Assembly: GCA_002706765.1 (NCBI GenBank)
Contig: PAJV01000066.1
Span: 62,001-126,000 of the forward strand
Direction of reading: 5' to 3'
Length of the DNA: 64,000 bases
Origin: Gimesia sp.
GTDB lineage: Bacteria; Planctomycetota; Planctomycetia; Planctomycetales; Planctomycetaceae
Part shown: positions 18,746 through 27,382 of the stretch, piece after piece
Numbering within the stretch: the stretch's first letter is position 1
Layout of the letters: each line of letters starts with the position of its first letter
Made by a program: the position numbers and the translations under genes
Notes under the pieces: generated by a model
Database searches by the model: none
What the model was told of the DNA's origin: nothing
Seen by the model: only the letters and a program-made list of their open reading frames with translations

Positions 18746-19891
18746 GTGAAAATCTTGCTAAGTATACTCTGCCTGTTTGTCGGCTTCAGCTCAGTGGCCG
18801 ACGCGAAAGACGCCCCTGTCCAAATCACAAAAAATGGTACGAAAGTCAATGTGACGATCGATGGAAAACCATTCACCACCTATCACACCGGCGGAGATCT
18901 TCCCAAGCCGTTTTTCTCTCCCGTGCGCGCCGCGGATGGCACAATCATCACCCGCTCACTGGTCGACCCCGAAGATCACCCCCACCACAAAGGGATCTGG
19001 GTGGCCGTCGATGAAGTCAACGAAGTTGACTTCTGGGCAGAAAAGGGCAAGATCAAAAACAGCGATGTGAAAATCAAAAAAGCTGACGGCAATCCCGCCG
19101 TGATGCAGGTCACCAATCAGTGGCTCGGCGAAGACGGAAAACCGATCGTTACCGAAACCACCGTGATCTCAATCTATGCCAACCGACTCCTGACTTATGA
19201 CATCACTTTCAAAGCCGGTGATAAACCGGTTGTCTTCGAAGACACCAAAGAAGGCCTGTTCGGAATTCGTCTACCCAACGGCATGCGGGAAAAAGAAGAA
19301 GGCAGTGTTGAGAATAACACCGGAATTAAAGGCACCAAAGACAACTGGGGCAAACCTACCGAATGGATCGACTACTACGGTCCGCTCAACGGCAAACTGT
19401 ATGGCGTGGCTCTGATGGACTCTCCACAGAACTTCAAAAAATCACGTTACCACGTTCGCAACTACGGCCTGTTTACCATCAGCCCCTTTGGCGATCATTC
19501 CTACACGAACAAAAAGTCGCCGGCTGACCCCAAGCACCTCAAAGCCGGGGAAACGTTCAATCTGACGTACGGCCTGTATATTCATGAAGGCAATACACAA
19601 CAGGGCAACGTCGCTGACGCCTATCAGCAGTTCCTGAAAGTAACCGGCACTAAACCAGCTGCTAAAAAACAGACAGCAAAGCCACAACCCAAAGCGAAGA
19701 AAGTATCGGCGGCTCCGAAAAAACCAGCGGCGCCTCCTGCCAAAAAAGTCGCTCAGGCTCCCTATGAAGAACAGAGTGCCCCGGTCGAACCGATTCCTGC
19801 CACACAAGCGGTCTCCAACCCGGACTGCAACTGCTGCCCGGCTCCCGTGCAGAGACGGCGTGGCCTGTTTCGCTTCCGTCGCAACCGCTAA
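18746..19891 (+). CDS. PmoA-like (DUF6807) exported protein with Cys/basic C-tail
   Basis: A 381-residue secreted protein, signal peptide about 1-20 (ending VADA). The core matches the DUF6807/PmoA-like family common in planctomycetes: TYHTGGDLPKPFFSPV, then LVDPEDHPHHKGIWVAVDEV with its His-rich DHPHHKG motif, then a beta-rich body ending in SYTNKKSPADP. Despite the name it is not a methane monooxygenase. The C-terminus adds a Lys/Ala/Pro-rich linker and a tail NPDCNCCPAPVQRRRG ending LFRFRRNR, which may be a sorting or surface-attachment element. The start is GTG 18746, with GAGG ten bases upstream. Confidence 0.8.
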   Translation: MKILLSILCLFVGFSSVADAKDAPVQITKNGTKVNVTIDGKPFTTYHTGGDLPKPFFSPVRAADGTIITRSLVDPEDHPHHKGIWVAVDEVNEVDFWAEKGKIKNSDVKIKKADGNPAVMQVTNQWLGEDGKPIVTETTVISIYANRLLTYDITFKAGDKPVVFEDTKEGLFGIRLPNGMREKEEGSVENNTGIKGTKDNWGKPTEWIDYYGPLNGKLYGVALMDSPQNFKKSRYHVRNYGLFTISPFGDHSYTNKKSPADPKHLKAGETFNLTYGLYIHEGNTQQGNVADAYQQFLKVTGTKPAAKKQTAKPQPKAKKVSAAPKKPAAPPAKKVAQAPYEEQSAPVEPIPATQAVSNPDCNCCPAPVQRRRGLFRFRRNR

Positions 19892-20245
19892 AAGCGCACG
19901 TTAGTTCACACTGCAGCCAGCCAGATACGTCTTCGGTCTGTATAATCGGAGATTCCGTTAAAAGATCACAGTCTGTATCTGGCTAAGCGCCTGCTATTCA
20001 TTGCGGGCCGTTGCCTGCTTGAATAAGATCAGCTTCATTGTTTTTGCCTTGAGGAGCATTCAGGCGAACCTCGGCTCCTTAGCGCGGATCATACCCTGCA
20101 GGATACGTCAGGATCGATGAGCCATCAGCGGTTCTCGATGCGGTCTGTTGAATTGATACAAATAGTCCGCATCTACTCCTGACCGCGCGGGATCCACACG
20201 AACGTTTTTTCGGTACTGCAGCTTTCTTACCAAGGACATACTAAG
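19892..20245 (+). other. aspS leader with two inverted repeats
   Basis: A 354-base region without a gene. AGCCAGATAC (19919-19928) and GTATCTGGCT (19975-19984) are perfect ten-base complements 46 bases apart, and TATAAT (19941-19946) lies between them. A second hairpin pairs AGGAGC (20052-20057) with GCTCCT (20074-20079). The arrangement could be an operator or structured leader for aspS. No T-box or other named riboswitch was recognised, and the TATAAT lacks a good -35 partner. Confidence 0.45.
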
Positions 20246-22009
20246 GTGTTACGAACACATACCTGTGGCGAATTAAGAACAGATCATGTCGGGCAGACAG
20301 TCACACTGGCGGGCTGGGTGATCCGCGGTCGCGACCATGGTGGCCTGGCATTCATCGACCTGCGCGATCGCTACGGAGTGACCCAGATTGTGTTCAACCC
20401 CGATCGCGACGCCGACATGCACGAGCTGGCCCGTTCCCTGCGAGCGGAAGACGTCATCCAGGTCGCCGGCGAAGTCGTACTGCGGGATGACCGGGAAAAC
20501 GAAAAACTGGCGACCGGAAAAATTGAGATCCGCGCCCACGAACTCAAAGTACTCAATAAAAGCAAGACACCTCCGTTCGAACCTGGCACGAGCGAACTTC
20601 CGAATGAAGAACTGCGGCTGACCTATCGCTTCCTCGATCTGCGCAGCGAACGTCTGCAGGAAGCCTTAAAAGTCCGACATCGCCTGACCAAGCTGACGCG
20701 CGACTATTTCGACGAACACCGGTTCCTGGAAATTGAGACGCCCATCCTGGGACGCAGTACACCGGAAGGAGCCCGCGATTACCTCGTCCCCAGCCGCGTC
20801 CACGAAGGCAGCTTTTATGCCTTGCCCCAGTCGCCCCAGATCTACAAACAGATTCTGATGATTGGCGGCTACGACCGTTACATGCAGATCGCCCGCTGTT
20901 TCCGCGATGAAGACCTGCGTGCCGACCGTCAGCCGGAATTCACACAGATCGACCTCGAGATGGCGTTCGTCGAACAGGAAGACATTCTGACTTTAATCGA
21001 CGGCCTGATCGCCCTCCTTCTGAAAGAGCTGCGGAACATCGAAATCACCGATGCTCTGCCCCGCTATGATTATCATGATGTGATGGAAAAATACGGATCG
21101 GATAAACCGGATCTGCGGTTTGGGCTGGAACTGATCGACGTGGGTGAGATCGCAGCCAGTTGTGACTTTGCCGTTTTCAAAAAGACCATGGAAACCGGTG
21201 GCCGCGTCAGAGGTTTAAACGCCAAAGCTGCCGCCGACCGCTACAGCCGCAAAGACATTGACGGCCTGACTGAATTCGTTGGTGAATATGGTGCCAAAGG
21301 GCTGGCCTTCTTCAAAGTCACCGAGGAAGGGCTGCATTCTCCCATCGCAAAGTTCTTCTCCGATGAAGACAAGCAGAAGATCATGGATGCCATGCAGGCC
21401 CAAGTCGGCGATCTGCTGTTCTTCGTAGCCGATCAGTGCGCAGTAACCTCAGCGGCCCTGGCAGCCCTGAGAAACCGCCTGGGTAAAGAGCTGGAACTGT
21501 ATGGGCCCGATGATTTCAAATGCTGCTGGGTCGTCAATTTTCCGCTGCTCTCCTACAACGAAGAAGAAAAACGCTGGGACGCCGAACACCATCCCTTCTG
21601 TCAGCCCGTTGAAGAAGACGTGCAGTACTTCGAAAGTGACCCGGCCAAAGTGCGGGCACAATCGTATGACCTGGTGATGAATGGTTATGAATTAGCCAGC
21701 GGCAGCGTGCGTGTGCACGATCAGAAAGTGCAGCAGACCATCTTTGATTTACTGGGGATCTCGGCAGAAGAAGCGGAAGAGCGGTTCGGCTTCCTGCTGC
21801 AGGCCCTGCGTTACGGAGCTCCCCCACACGCCGGTGCTGCCCTGGGACTGGATCGTCTGGTGATGCTGATTTGCGGAAACGATAATATCCGTGACGTCAT
21901 CGCCTTCCCCAAAACTCAGAAAGCAGCCGACCTGCTGAGTGGTGCTCCCTCAGAAGTCGACCCACACCAGCTCCGCGATCTCCGGATCAAAGTTGACATT
22001 CCCAGGTAA
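20246..22009 (+). CDS. aspS: Aspartyl-tRNA synthetase
   Basis: Class II synthetase of 587 residues with the bacterial layout: N-terminal OB-fold anticodon-binding domain ([23 protein letters not shown]), catalytic core, and the inserted GAD-type domain about 290-420. Motif 2 is [18 protein letters not shown] and motif 3 [15 protein letters not shown], followed by [16 protein letters not shown]. Bacterial AspRS of this type often charges both tRNA-Asp and tRNA-Asn when asparaginyl-tRNA synthetase is missing; this cannot be judged here. The start is GTG 20246, with AAGGA upstream at a slightly long spacing. It has a structured leader. A secreted propeller gene starts 46 bases downstream with its own ribosome binding site. 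Confidence 0.96.
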   Translation: MLRTHTCGELRTDHVGQTVTLAGWVIRGRDHGGLAFIDLRDRYGVTQIVFNPDRDADMHELARSLRAEDVIQVAGEVVLRDDRENEKLATGKIEIRAHELKVLNKSKTPPFEPGTSELPNEELRLTYRFLDLRSERLQEALKVRHRLTKLTRDYFDEHRFLEIETPILGRSTPEGARDYLVPSRVHEGSFYALPQSPQIYKQILMIGGYDRYMQIARCFRDEDLRADRQPEFTQIDLEMAFVEQEDILTLIDGLIALLLKELRNIEITDALPRYDYHDVMEKYGSDKPDLRFGLELIDVGEIAASCDFAVFKKTMETGGRVRGLNAKAAADRYSRKDIDGLTEFVGEYGAKGLAFFKVTEEGLHSPIAKFFSDEDKQKIMDAMQAQVGDLLFFVADQCAVTSAALAALRNRLGKELELYGPDDFKCCWVVNFPLLSYNEEEKRWDAEHHPFCQPVEEDVQYFESDPAKVRAQSYDLVMNGYELASGSVRVHDQKVQQTIFDLLGISAEEAEERFGFLLQALRYGAPPHAGAALGLDRLVMLICGNDNIRDVIAFPKTQKAADLLSGAPSEVDPHQLRDLRIKVDIPR

Positions 22010-22055
22010 GGAATGTGCGGGCATAATAGGGTGACACCCCCTAAAGGAGAACGGA

Positions 22056-23402
22056 ATGAAATATGTCACCCCGTTGCTGTTAGTGCTGACCAGTCTCTTG
22101 CCGCTGGCCTGCAGCGAAACAGTACCTGAAACCGCCCTGGCCGGTGAATCCAATATACCACCGGATTCGCTGCCGCCCGTCATCGCCGAAGTTTCATTTA
22201 AAGAGGCCCGCCCTCAGTCGGCACCGGTTGCGCAGACAGGTTTCTGGCCACACTGGCTGGGTCCGAACTATGATGGCATCTCCTCTGAAACTGCCTGGCG
22301 CGCGGACTGGTCCAACAAACCACCCCAGGTAAGCTGGCGCAGAAATGTGGGAACCGGTTACAGTTCGATTTCTGCTGCCGACGGCCGGCTGTATACGATG
22401 GGCCATACAGAGGGGAACGAAACGGTGTTCTGCCTGGATGCGAATACCGGCGATATCATCTGGGAGCACAGTTACCCGGCGGAACTGGTCAATCATCTGA
22501 ATGCGGGGGGCCCGGGAGCCACGCCCACCATTGATGGAGATTTTCTCTACACCAACAGCCGCGACGGGAGACTGATCTGTTTTGAAATTAAAACGGGCAA
22601 GATCGTCTGGGAAAAGAAATTAACAGAAGCCTACGAGATGGAAGTCCCGGAGTGGGGCTTTACCTGTTCGCCGCTGATCCTGGGGGATCAACTGCTGGTC
22701 GAAGCCGGACGCCTGGTCGCGCTGGATAAACGCACGGGCAAAGAACTCTGGAAATCCACGCCTCACATGCCCGGCTATGGGACGCCGGCTGCCTTCGAAA
22801 AGGAGGGGACTCAATACCTGGCGCTGCTCAATAACGAATGTCTGACCATCACCCGCGCCAGCGATGGTGTCGAGGTCACAACTTTCAACTGGCCTTCACC
22901 CTTTGATACGAATTCCACCACACCCATCATTGATGGCAACACGATTTTTATCTCATCGGGATATCATAAGGGCTGTGCTCTGCTGGAATTTGAAAATGAG
23001 AAACTCACCGCCCGCTATACCAATAAAGACATGAAGAATCACTTCAACAACAGCGTGCTGTTTCAGAAGCACTATTATGGCATGGACGGGAATTCCAACC
23101 TGGGACGCATCGTCCGACTGAACTGTCTCGATCAGCAGACGGGCAAAGTGAAATGGCGCGAAGCTGGTTTCGGCTGCGGCTCGGTTTTGATTTCGGACGG
23201 CAAGCTGATCATCCTCTCGGATGAAGGCACCCTCGTCACGGCAAAAGTTTCTCCTGAATCTTATCAGGAAATCTCTCGCTTCAAGGTACTCGATGCGCAA
23301 TGCTGGACGGTTCCCCTGCTCTGTGGCGGACGGATCTACTGTCGTGACTCTACAGGGAATATTGCCTGCGTGGATGTCCGTCAGCCACCAGCGGCTCAAT
23401 AA
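22056..23402 (+). CDS. Exported PQQ-type beta-propeller protein
   Basis: A 448-residue exported protein with a hydrophobic signal ending LPLACSE; a lipobox-like Cys is present but P at -3 makes lipidation uncertain. The body has repeated PQQ-like beta-propeller blades (YTMGHTEGNETVFCLDANTGDIIWEH, YTNSRDGRLICFEIKTGKIVWEKK, LVALDKRTGKELWKS and others), each with the Gx(L/I)xALDxxTGxxxW pattern. Such propellers in planctomycetes are mostly PQQ-independent and serve as scaffolds or binding proteins, BamB-like in fold. AAGGAG precedes the ATG at 22056. It ends flush with the convergent protoglobin gene, with no spacer between the two stops. Confidence 0.88.
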   Translation: MKYVTPLLLVLTSLLPLACSETVPETALAGESNIPPDSLPPVIAEVSFKEARPQSAPVAQTGFWPHWLGPNYDGISSETAWRADWSNKPPQVSWRRNVGTGYSSISAADGRLYTMGHTEGNETVFCLDANTGDIIWEHSYPAELVNHLNAGGPGATPTIDGDFLYTNSRDGRLICFEIKTGKIVWEKKLTEAYEMEVPEWGFTCSPLILGDQLLVEAGRLVALDKRTGKELWKSTPHMPGYGTPAAFEKEGTQYLALLNNECLTITRASDGVEVTTFNWPSPFDTNSTTPIIDGNTIFISSGYHKGCALLEFENEKLTARYTNKDMKNHFNNSVLFQKHYYGMDGNSNLGRIVRLNCLDQQTGKVKWREAGFGCGSVLISDGKLIILSDEGTLVTAKVSPESYQEISRFKVLDAQCWTVPLLCGGRIYCRDSTGNIACVDVRQPPAAQ

Positions 23403-23975
23403 TCACGCCTGGTAGTGGCGATTGATTAAATCATTCTGAATCCAGAGCAGTTTATTGAAGGCAATTAAGGTTTTGACTTCTGTTACGCGATCCAGATTCA
23501 GCCCCAGGATCGTACTGATCAACGCCGTGGAGACAAATCCCATCAACGCATTCATCTGCACGAGTGGCACATCCAGGGCAGGACTGCCTGCTTTGGGAGT
23601 ATGGATTTTTCCCACCAGATCGAGATACTGAACCATTTTCTCGTCATAAGGCCGGGTCACCAGCGTTTCCAGGTAACGGCCCAGATGCTGCTTGCGAAAC
23701 TGAATCATTTCGTGATCCACGGTCAGGGTCTCGATATTTTCCGGTGCTTTGCCTTCATAACCATATTGACGTGGGACAAAATGTCGCTTTGTACAATCAT
23801 ACCGGATCAGTTTATCATAGACTGCGTCAACCAGTGAAGGAACCAATGGGGCAAGCGCGTCTGCCGCTGCGTGGATTGTCTGCAGGTCATCTTCCGTAAT
23901 TCCAATAAATTCAGCCAGATACTGAAATCGATAGCCCAGATCAGATTCCAGTTTTTCTTCATCAATCTGCTTCAT
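23403..23975 (-). CDS. Protoglobin-type single-domain globin
   Basis: A 190-residue globin of the protoglobin/globin-coupled-sensor family. The N-terminal helix DLGYRFQYLAEFIGITEDD, the central AVYDKLIRYDCTKRHF and the helix FRKQHLGRYLETLV fit the family, with H97 the likely haem-binding proximal His. A later IHTPKAGSP stretch and long helices at the C-terminus match stand-alone protoglobins. No output domain is attached, so it may bind O2, NO or CO directly. It is divergent from an Rrf2 regulator with cysteines suited to an Fe-S cluster, which suggests NO or redox control. The start ATG 23975 is 109 bases from that gene. Confidence 0.85.
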   Translation of the reverse strand: MKQIDEEKLESDLGYRFQYLAEFIGITEDDLQTIHAAADALAPLVPSLVDAVYDKLIRYDCTKRHFVPRQYGYEGKAPENIETLTVDHEMIQFRKQHLGRYLETLVTRPYDEKMVQYLDLVGKIHTPKAGSPALDVPLVQMNALMGFVSTALISTILGLNLDRVTEVKTLIAFNKLLWIQNDLINRHYQA

Positions 23976-24008
23976 TTTTGATTTCTCTCGTGCAGGAACG
24001 ACTATAAT

Positions 24009-24046
24009 GATTTGGAATTGAATCGTAGCATACCAGACGCCATAAT
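24009..24046 (+). promoter_or_regulatory. Divergent promoter/operator between protoglobin and rrf2-like genes
   Basis: TTGAAT (24018-24023) and CATAAT (24041-24046) are 17 bases apart and point toward the Rrf2 gene. A short inverted pair GATT (24009-24012) and AATC (24021-24024) overlaps the -35 box and could be a regulator contact, but its arms are only four bases. Autoregulation is typical of Rrf2 proteins. Confidence 0.45.
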
Positions 24047-24084
24047 AGACCTCAACGTCCGATTATCGTTTTAAGGACTTCTCC

Positions 24085-24558
24085 ATGTTTTCTCAGACCG
24101 TTGAATACGCCCTCCGAGCAATCGTTCATCTCGCCGATCAGGCCCCCAGCCCATGCACAACAGAACAGATTGCCAAAGCCACCAAAGTCCCCCAGGCCTA
24201 TCTTTCGAAAGTGCTTCAGAGCTTACGGCAGTCAAGCATCGTGCATTCACAGCGGGGCATTGGCGGTGGTATCTCCCTGGTCAAAACACCCGAGGATCTG
24301 AGCCTGCTGGAAGTGGTGAATGCCGTCGATCCCATCTGCCGCATCCGAACCTGCCCGCTGGGCCTCAAAGGACATGGCGCGAATTTATGTCCGTTGCACC
24401 GCAAACTTGACGACGCCATGCGCGAAACCGAAACCGCCTTTGCGGAAACCACGCTGGCTGAAATCCTCATGTCTTCCACCAGCAGCTACCCCCTGTGCAA
24501 CGAACCGCATGAGCGGCTGACGCAACTGGGCGGCCCGGCGATCTCTCCCTCAAGCTGA
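24085..24558 (+). CDS. Rrf2-family transcriptional regulator with Fe-S-type cysteines
   Basis: A 157-residue winged-helix regulator. The N-terminus (MFSQTVEYALRAIVHLAD) and recognition helix (VPQAYLSKVLQSLRQSSIV, SQRGIGGGISL) match IscR/NsrR-type Rrf2 proteins. Three cysteines lie in the usual cluster loop at C85, C90 and C102. The spacing (4 and 11 residues between) differs from NsrR and IscR, so the sensed signal cannot be named, but an Fe-S sensor is likely. AAGGA precedes the ATG. The divergent neighbour is a protoglobin, which suggests NO or oxygen response. The C-terminal 20 residues are Pro/Ser-rich. Confidence 0.88.
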   Translation: MFSQTVEYALRAIVHLADQAPSPCTTEQIAKATKVPQAYLSKVLQSLRQSSIVHSQRGIGGGISLVKTPEDLSLLEVVNAVDPICRIRTCPLGLKGHGANLCPLHRKLDDAMRETETAFAETTLAEILMSSTSSYPLCNEPHERLTQLGGPAISPSS

Positions 24559-24564
24559 TCCTGT

Positions 24565-25605
24565 TCACTCAGCAGCCTGATTGAAATTCAGACGTTCTAT
24601 CGGATCATCGGTCTGCCACTCCGATTTACCGGACGGGGCAGCCTGTTCAAAGTATGCCTGTTGAATCGCCGGTAGACTCTGATCGGCCTGCTCTGCAGCC
24701 TGTGGGCTTTCTGCTGCCGAGACCTGCTGCAGTTCTGATCTGGCATGTCGCGCGAGCTGTTCCTGTTTCACTTCGCGTGCTTTCCAGCGTCCCACCAGAT
24801 GTCCGGGAATCACAGCGCCTGCCTTCACTGCGAAATCACCATAAGGCAGGAAGGGAGTGGCCGCCCCTGCGATGTAGGTCGCATACGCGGGATAGAGTAT
24901 CCGATACGCTTCCTCTTCCTGCTCAAAATTTTCTTCCGCGCGCAGATATCCCAGGGCATCTCCGGTGGCAATCGCTTCCGGCCAGAGCGAAACAACTGGC
25001 AATGCCGTCGCGACGGCATAGGTGCCTTTATATTTTCGGGTACCAAAATCTTTCGCGTGTCCCCCTTCATGCAAAGCCACGGCGGGCAGATCGGAATACA
25101 CGCTGATCGTATTGGTAAACGGGTTGTAGTTGTCCCCACCAATGATGCGACCGGGCAGCAGTGTGTAGGCTGCTGCCGTCAACGTGCCCGCGGTATAGCG
25201 CCAGCCCCAGCCAACGGCTTTATTTTTTCGCAGCCGTTTCCACTCGCCTAGGGGATCGTATTCATTCACGCGGACCTTCACCTGATCGAGCCCGTTCTTC
25301 TCCAGGTAGGCGGCAATCGCCGCTTCGGTTTCCGGAGAAACGTGGTGGTTATCAATCCGCCGATCCCAGAGCAGAATTTTACCGGGAATCCCGACGACCC
25401 AGCCAATGCCATCAATGACAGGCCGGGGTTTTCCTCTCGCAATCTGAGGTTCTCCCTCTGCGAGCAGAGGCTCGGGGGACTGGATTAAAGCGGGCTGATA
25501 GTTATAAGGAGTCGTCGCGCAGCCTGACATCGCGGAACAAAACAGGCAGACTGCGAACAACAGCCAGCTGGTCCGGGGCGCACAAAATCGCTGTAAAAAT
25601 GACAT
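24565..25605 (-). CDS. Lipoprotein with an HEGGH zincin-like motif
   Basis: A 346-residue lipoprotein. ATG 25605 is chosen because the signal peptide begins there; lipobox AMSGC puts the lipidated Cys at residue 29. The middle of the protein contains PAVALHEGGHAKDFG (HEGGH 179-183), which satisfies the HExxH zinc-protease pattern within a helix, followed about 30 residues later by WPEAIATGDAL, where a Glu could be the third ligand. A Gly/Trp-rich hydrophobic stretch (AVGWGWRYTAGTLTAAAYTLLPG) precedes it. The C-terminus is Gln/Ala-rich. I do not recognise the family. It could be an envelope metallopeptidase or a protein that has kept only the fold. Confidence 0.65.
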   Translation of the reverse strand: MSFLQRFCAPRTSWLLFAVCLFCSAMSGCATTPYNYQPALIQSPEPLLAEGEPQIARGKPRPVIDGIGWVVGIPGKILLWDRRIDNHHVSPETEAAIAAYLEKNGLDQVKVRVNEYDPLGEWKRLRKNKAVGWGWRYTAGTLTAAAYTLLPGRIIGGDNYNPFTNTISVYSDLPAVALHEGGHAKDFGTRKYKGTYAVATALPVVSLWPEAIATGDALGYLRAEENFEQEEEAYRILYPAYATYIAGAATPFLPYGDFAVKAGAVIPGHLVGRWKAREVKQEQLARHARSELQQVSAAESPQAAEQADQSLPAIQQAYFEQAAPSGKSEWQTDDPIERLNFNQAAE

Positions 25606-25709
25606 ACGAATACAGCCTGGGAAGGGAGTTTGTGAGAGAGATGGCTGCTCTGTATCAGAGGTCACTTTGAGAAGCAAGACCGGTTTCAGATTGATGCCGA
25701 TTCAGCCGT

Positions 25710-26267
25710 TCATTCGGCAAAGTTTGCCGTTTCAATCGGGCCACTTTTCATAAACAGGCGAAAAAACGAACTGAACAGCGGAATTCCCGTCATCAGGATC
25801 CCCACGCCCAGAAAGACCCAGCCAAACAGGTAATAGAACCAGGTGGTTTTGAAGACCCCTGGTTCCAGTACCGCTGCTTCCGGATGCCGGGGATCATAAT
25901 AGACATTCACGCTCTTCCGGACGGGATATTTTTTCACGGTATTCTGCGCCAGCGATCGGTCGGAAGTGGAAACATCGCTGCCAAACCAGACCGTTTGCGA
26001 TTCATAATTTTTCCCTTCAATCTGGTAACGGTAAACGACATGCGCGGCATAGGTGGAGGAACTCGAATTGCTGCTGCGATGCGATTTCACTTTTGATTCA
26101 AGAACCTCACCTGTTGTCACAGGCCAGCCCGTGCTGGCACGCGCCTGTTCGAGGAGAGGTAATCCTATCTGGTAAGCCATCACGTAGCCGACGATCAGAA
26201 AAATCAAGCCCAGGAAAATGACCAGCCGACGTCCGACTTTTCGCATGCGATCCCGTTTTGCAATCAT
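25710..26267 (-). CDS. DUF3592 membrane protein
   Basis: A 185-residue protein with two membrane segments (about 13-34 and 144-166) flanking a beta-rich loop. The loop has the DUF3592 pattern: WPVTTGEVLESKV, then HVVYRYQIEGKNYESQTVWFG, then NVYYDPRHPEAAVLEPG. The YYDPxxPxxAVLEPG motif is diagnostic. Function is unknown; such proteins occur widely and sometimes near secretion or AIM24-like genes. The gene follows an AIM24-like gene on the same strand, 57 bases away. Start ATG 26267 has GGAG upstream in the divergent-strand sense. Confidence 0.82.
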   Translation of the reverse strand: MIAKRDRMRKVGRRLVIFLGLIFLIVGYVMAYQIGLPLLEQARASTGWPVTTGEVLESKVKSHRSSNSSSSTYAAHVVYRYQIEGKNYESQTVWFGSDVSTSDRSLAQNTVKKYPVRKSVNVYYDPRHPEAAVLEPGVFKTTWFYYLFGWVFLGVGILMTGIPLFSSFFRLFMKSGPIETANFAE

Positions 26268-26324
26268 TCCAGGCTCCTTTCGCTACCGTTCTCGATTGAC
26301 ATTACCTGCCCGTTGAATGAAATC

Positions 26325-27113
26325 TCAACGGTCGCCGAACATATCTCCCAGCCCGCCCAGGACGGACCCTTCGCCTGCCGACGATCCGCCTGCAGTCGGC
26401 GCATGTGCCAGCACACGATCGGCCAGCCGGGAAAAAGGCAGACTCTGTAACAGTACGGTTCCGTGTCCGCGGAGCGTGGCCAGAAACAGACCTTCTCCCC
26501 CCAGAACCATCGACTTCAAATTGCCGGCTTTTTCGATGCTGTAGTCGATGTCTCCAGTAAACGCGACAATACAGCCGGTATCCACGCGGAGCGTTTCTCC
26601 GTTGAGTTTCTTTTTGATCACGGTTCCCCCCGCATGGACAAAAGCCATCCCGTCGCCCCGCAGTTCCTGGAGGATAAAGCCTTCTCCGCCAAAGAAGCCC
26701 GATCCCAGACGTTTGTTAAACGCCATCGTAACTTCCGTACCCAGCGCGGCACACAGAAACGAATCTTTCTGGCAGGTGATGGCGCCGCCCACTTTATCCA
26801 TATCAATGGCGATGATTTTTCCCGGGTAGGGGGCGGCAAATGCCACGCGCTGTTGTCGCGCGCCCTCGTTCGTAAAGTGGGTCATAAACAGGGACTCGCC
26901 CGAGAGCATGCGTTTGCCCGCTTTGAAAATTTTACCAAAGAAGCCATCGTTGGGCTGAGATCCATCCCCCATCCGTGCTTCAAAACGGATCCCCTCTTCC
27001 ATGTAATTCATTGAGCCGGCTTCAGCAACCACCGACTCTCCCGGATCCAGAATGATCTCCACGATCTGCAGATCCGAACCAAATATTTCGTAGTCGACTT
27101 CATGACAGCGCAT
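26325..27113 (-). CDS. AIM24-like (TIGR00266) protein
   Basis: A 262-residue cytoplasmic protein of the AIM24/TIGR00266 family, a double-stranded beta-prism fold. It shows the recurring [13 protein letters not shown], then [29 protein letters not shown], then [15 protein letters not shown] motifs. Bacterial members are of unknown role and often lie beside small membrane proteins; the DUF3592 gene just downstream fits that. ATG 27113 is used because AAGGAAAA precedes it; an upstream frame to 27215 adds an unrelated hydrophobic stretch. The C-terminus is Gly/Ser-rich and ends [11 protein letters not shown]. Confidence 0.87.
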   Translation of the reverse strand: MRCHEVDYEIFGSDLQIVEIILDPGESVVAEAGSMNYMEEGIRFEARMGDGSQPNDGFFGKIFKAGKRMLSGESLFMTHFTNEGARQQRVAFAAPYPGKIIAIDMDKVGGAITCQKDSFLCAALGTEVTMAFNKRLGSGFFGGEGFILQELRGDGMAFVHAGGTVIKKKLNGETLRVDTGCIVAFTGDIDYSIEKAGNLKSMVLGGEGLFLATLRGHGTVLLQSLPFSRLADRVLAHAPTAGGSSAGEGSVLGGLGDMFGDR

Positions 27114-27382
27114 CTGATTTTCCTTTTCCTTCAGGTCTGAATCCGCCTTGATCGTCCGTCCCTCGACCAGAACGTTCGTAAAGAGGACAGGGATCAAACA
27201 ATACAGGGCAAGCACTCAAATTATGTCAATCTTTTCCGAATACGCGAAGATTGCCGATTTTGAGTGAAGAACTAATTTTCAACTGGTCGATTGTATGAGT
27301 TAAGGTTTCTGCACTTCAGATTAGGATAACGAACTCTGAAGCAATGAACAAATTGTCATTTTAAGGATCTAATTCACCACAC

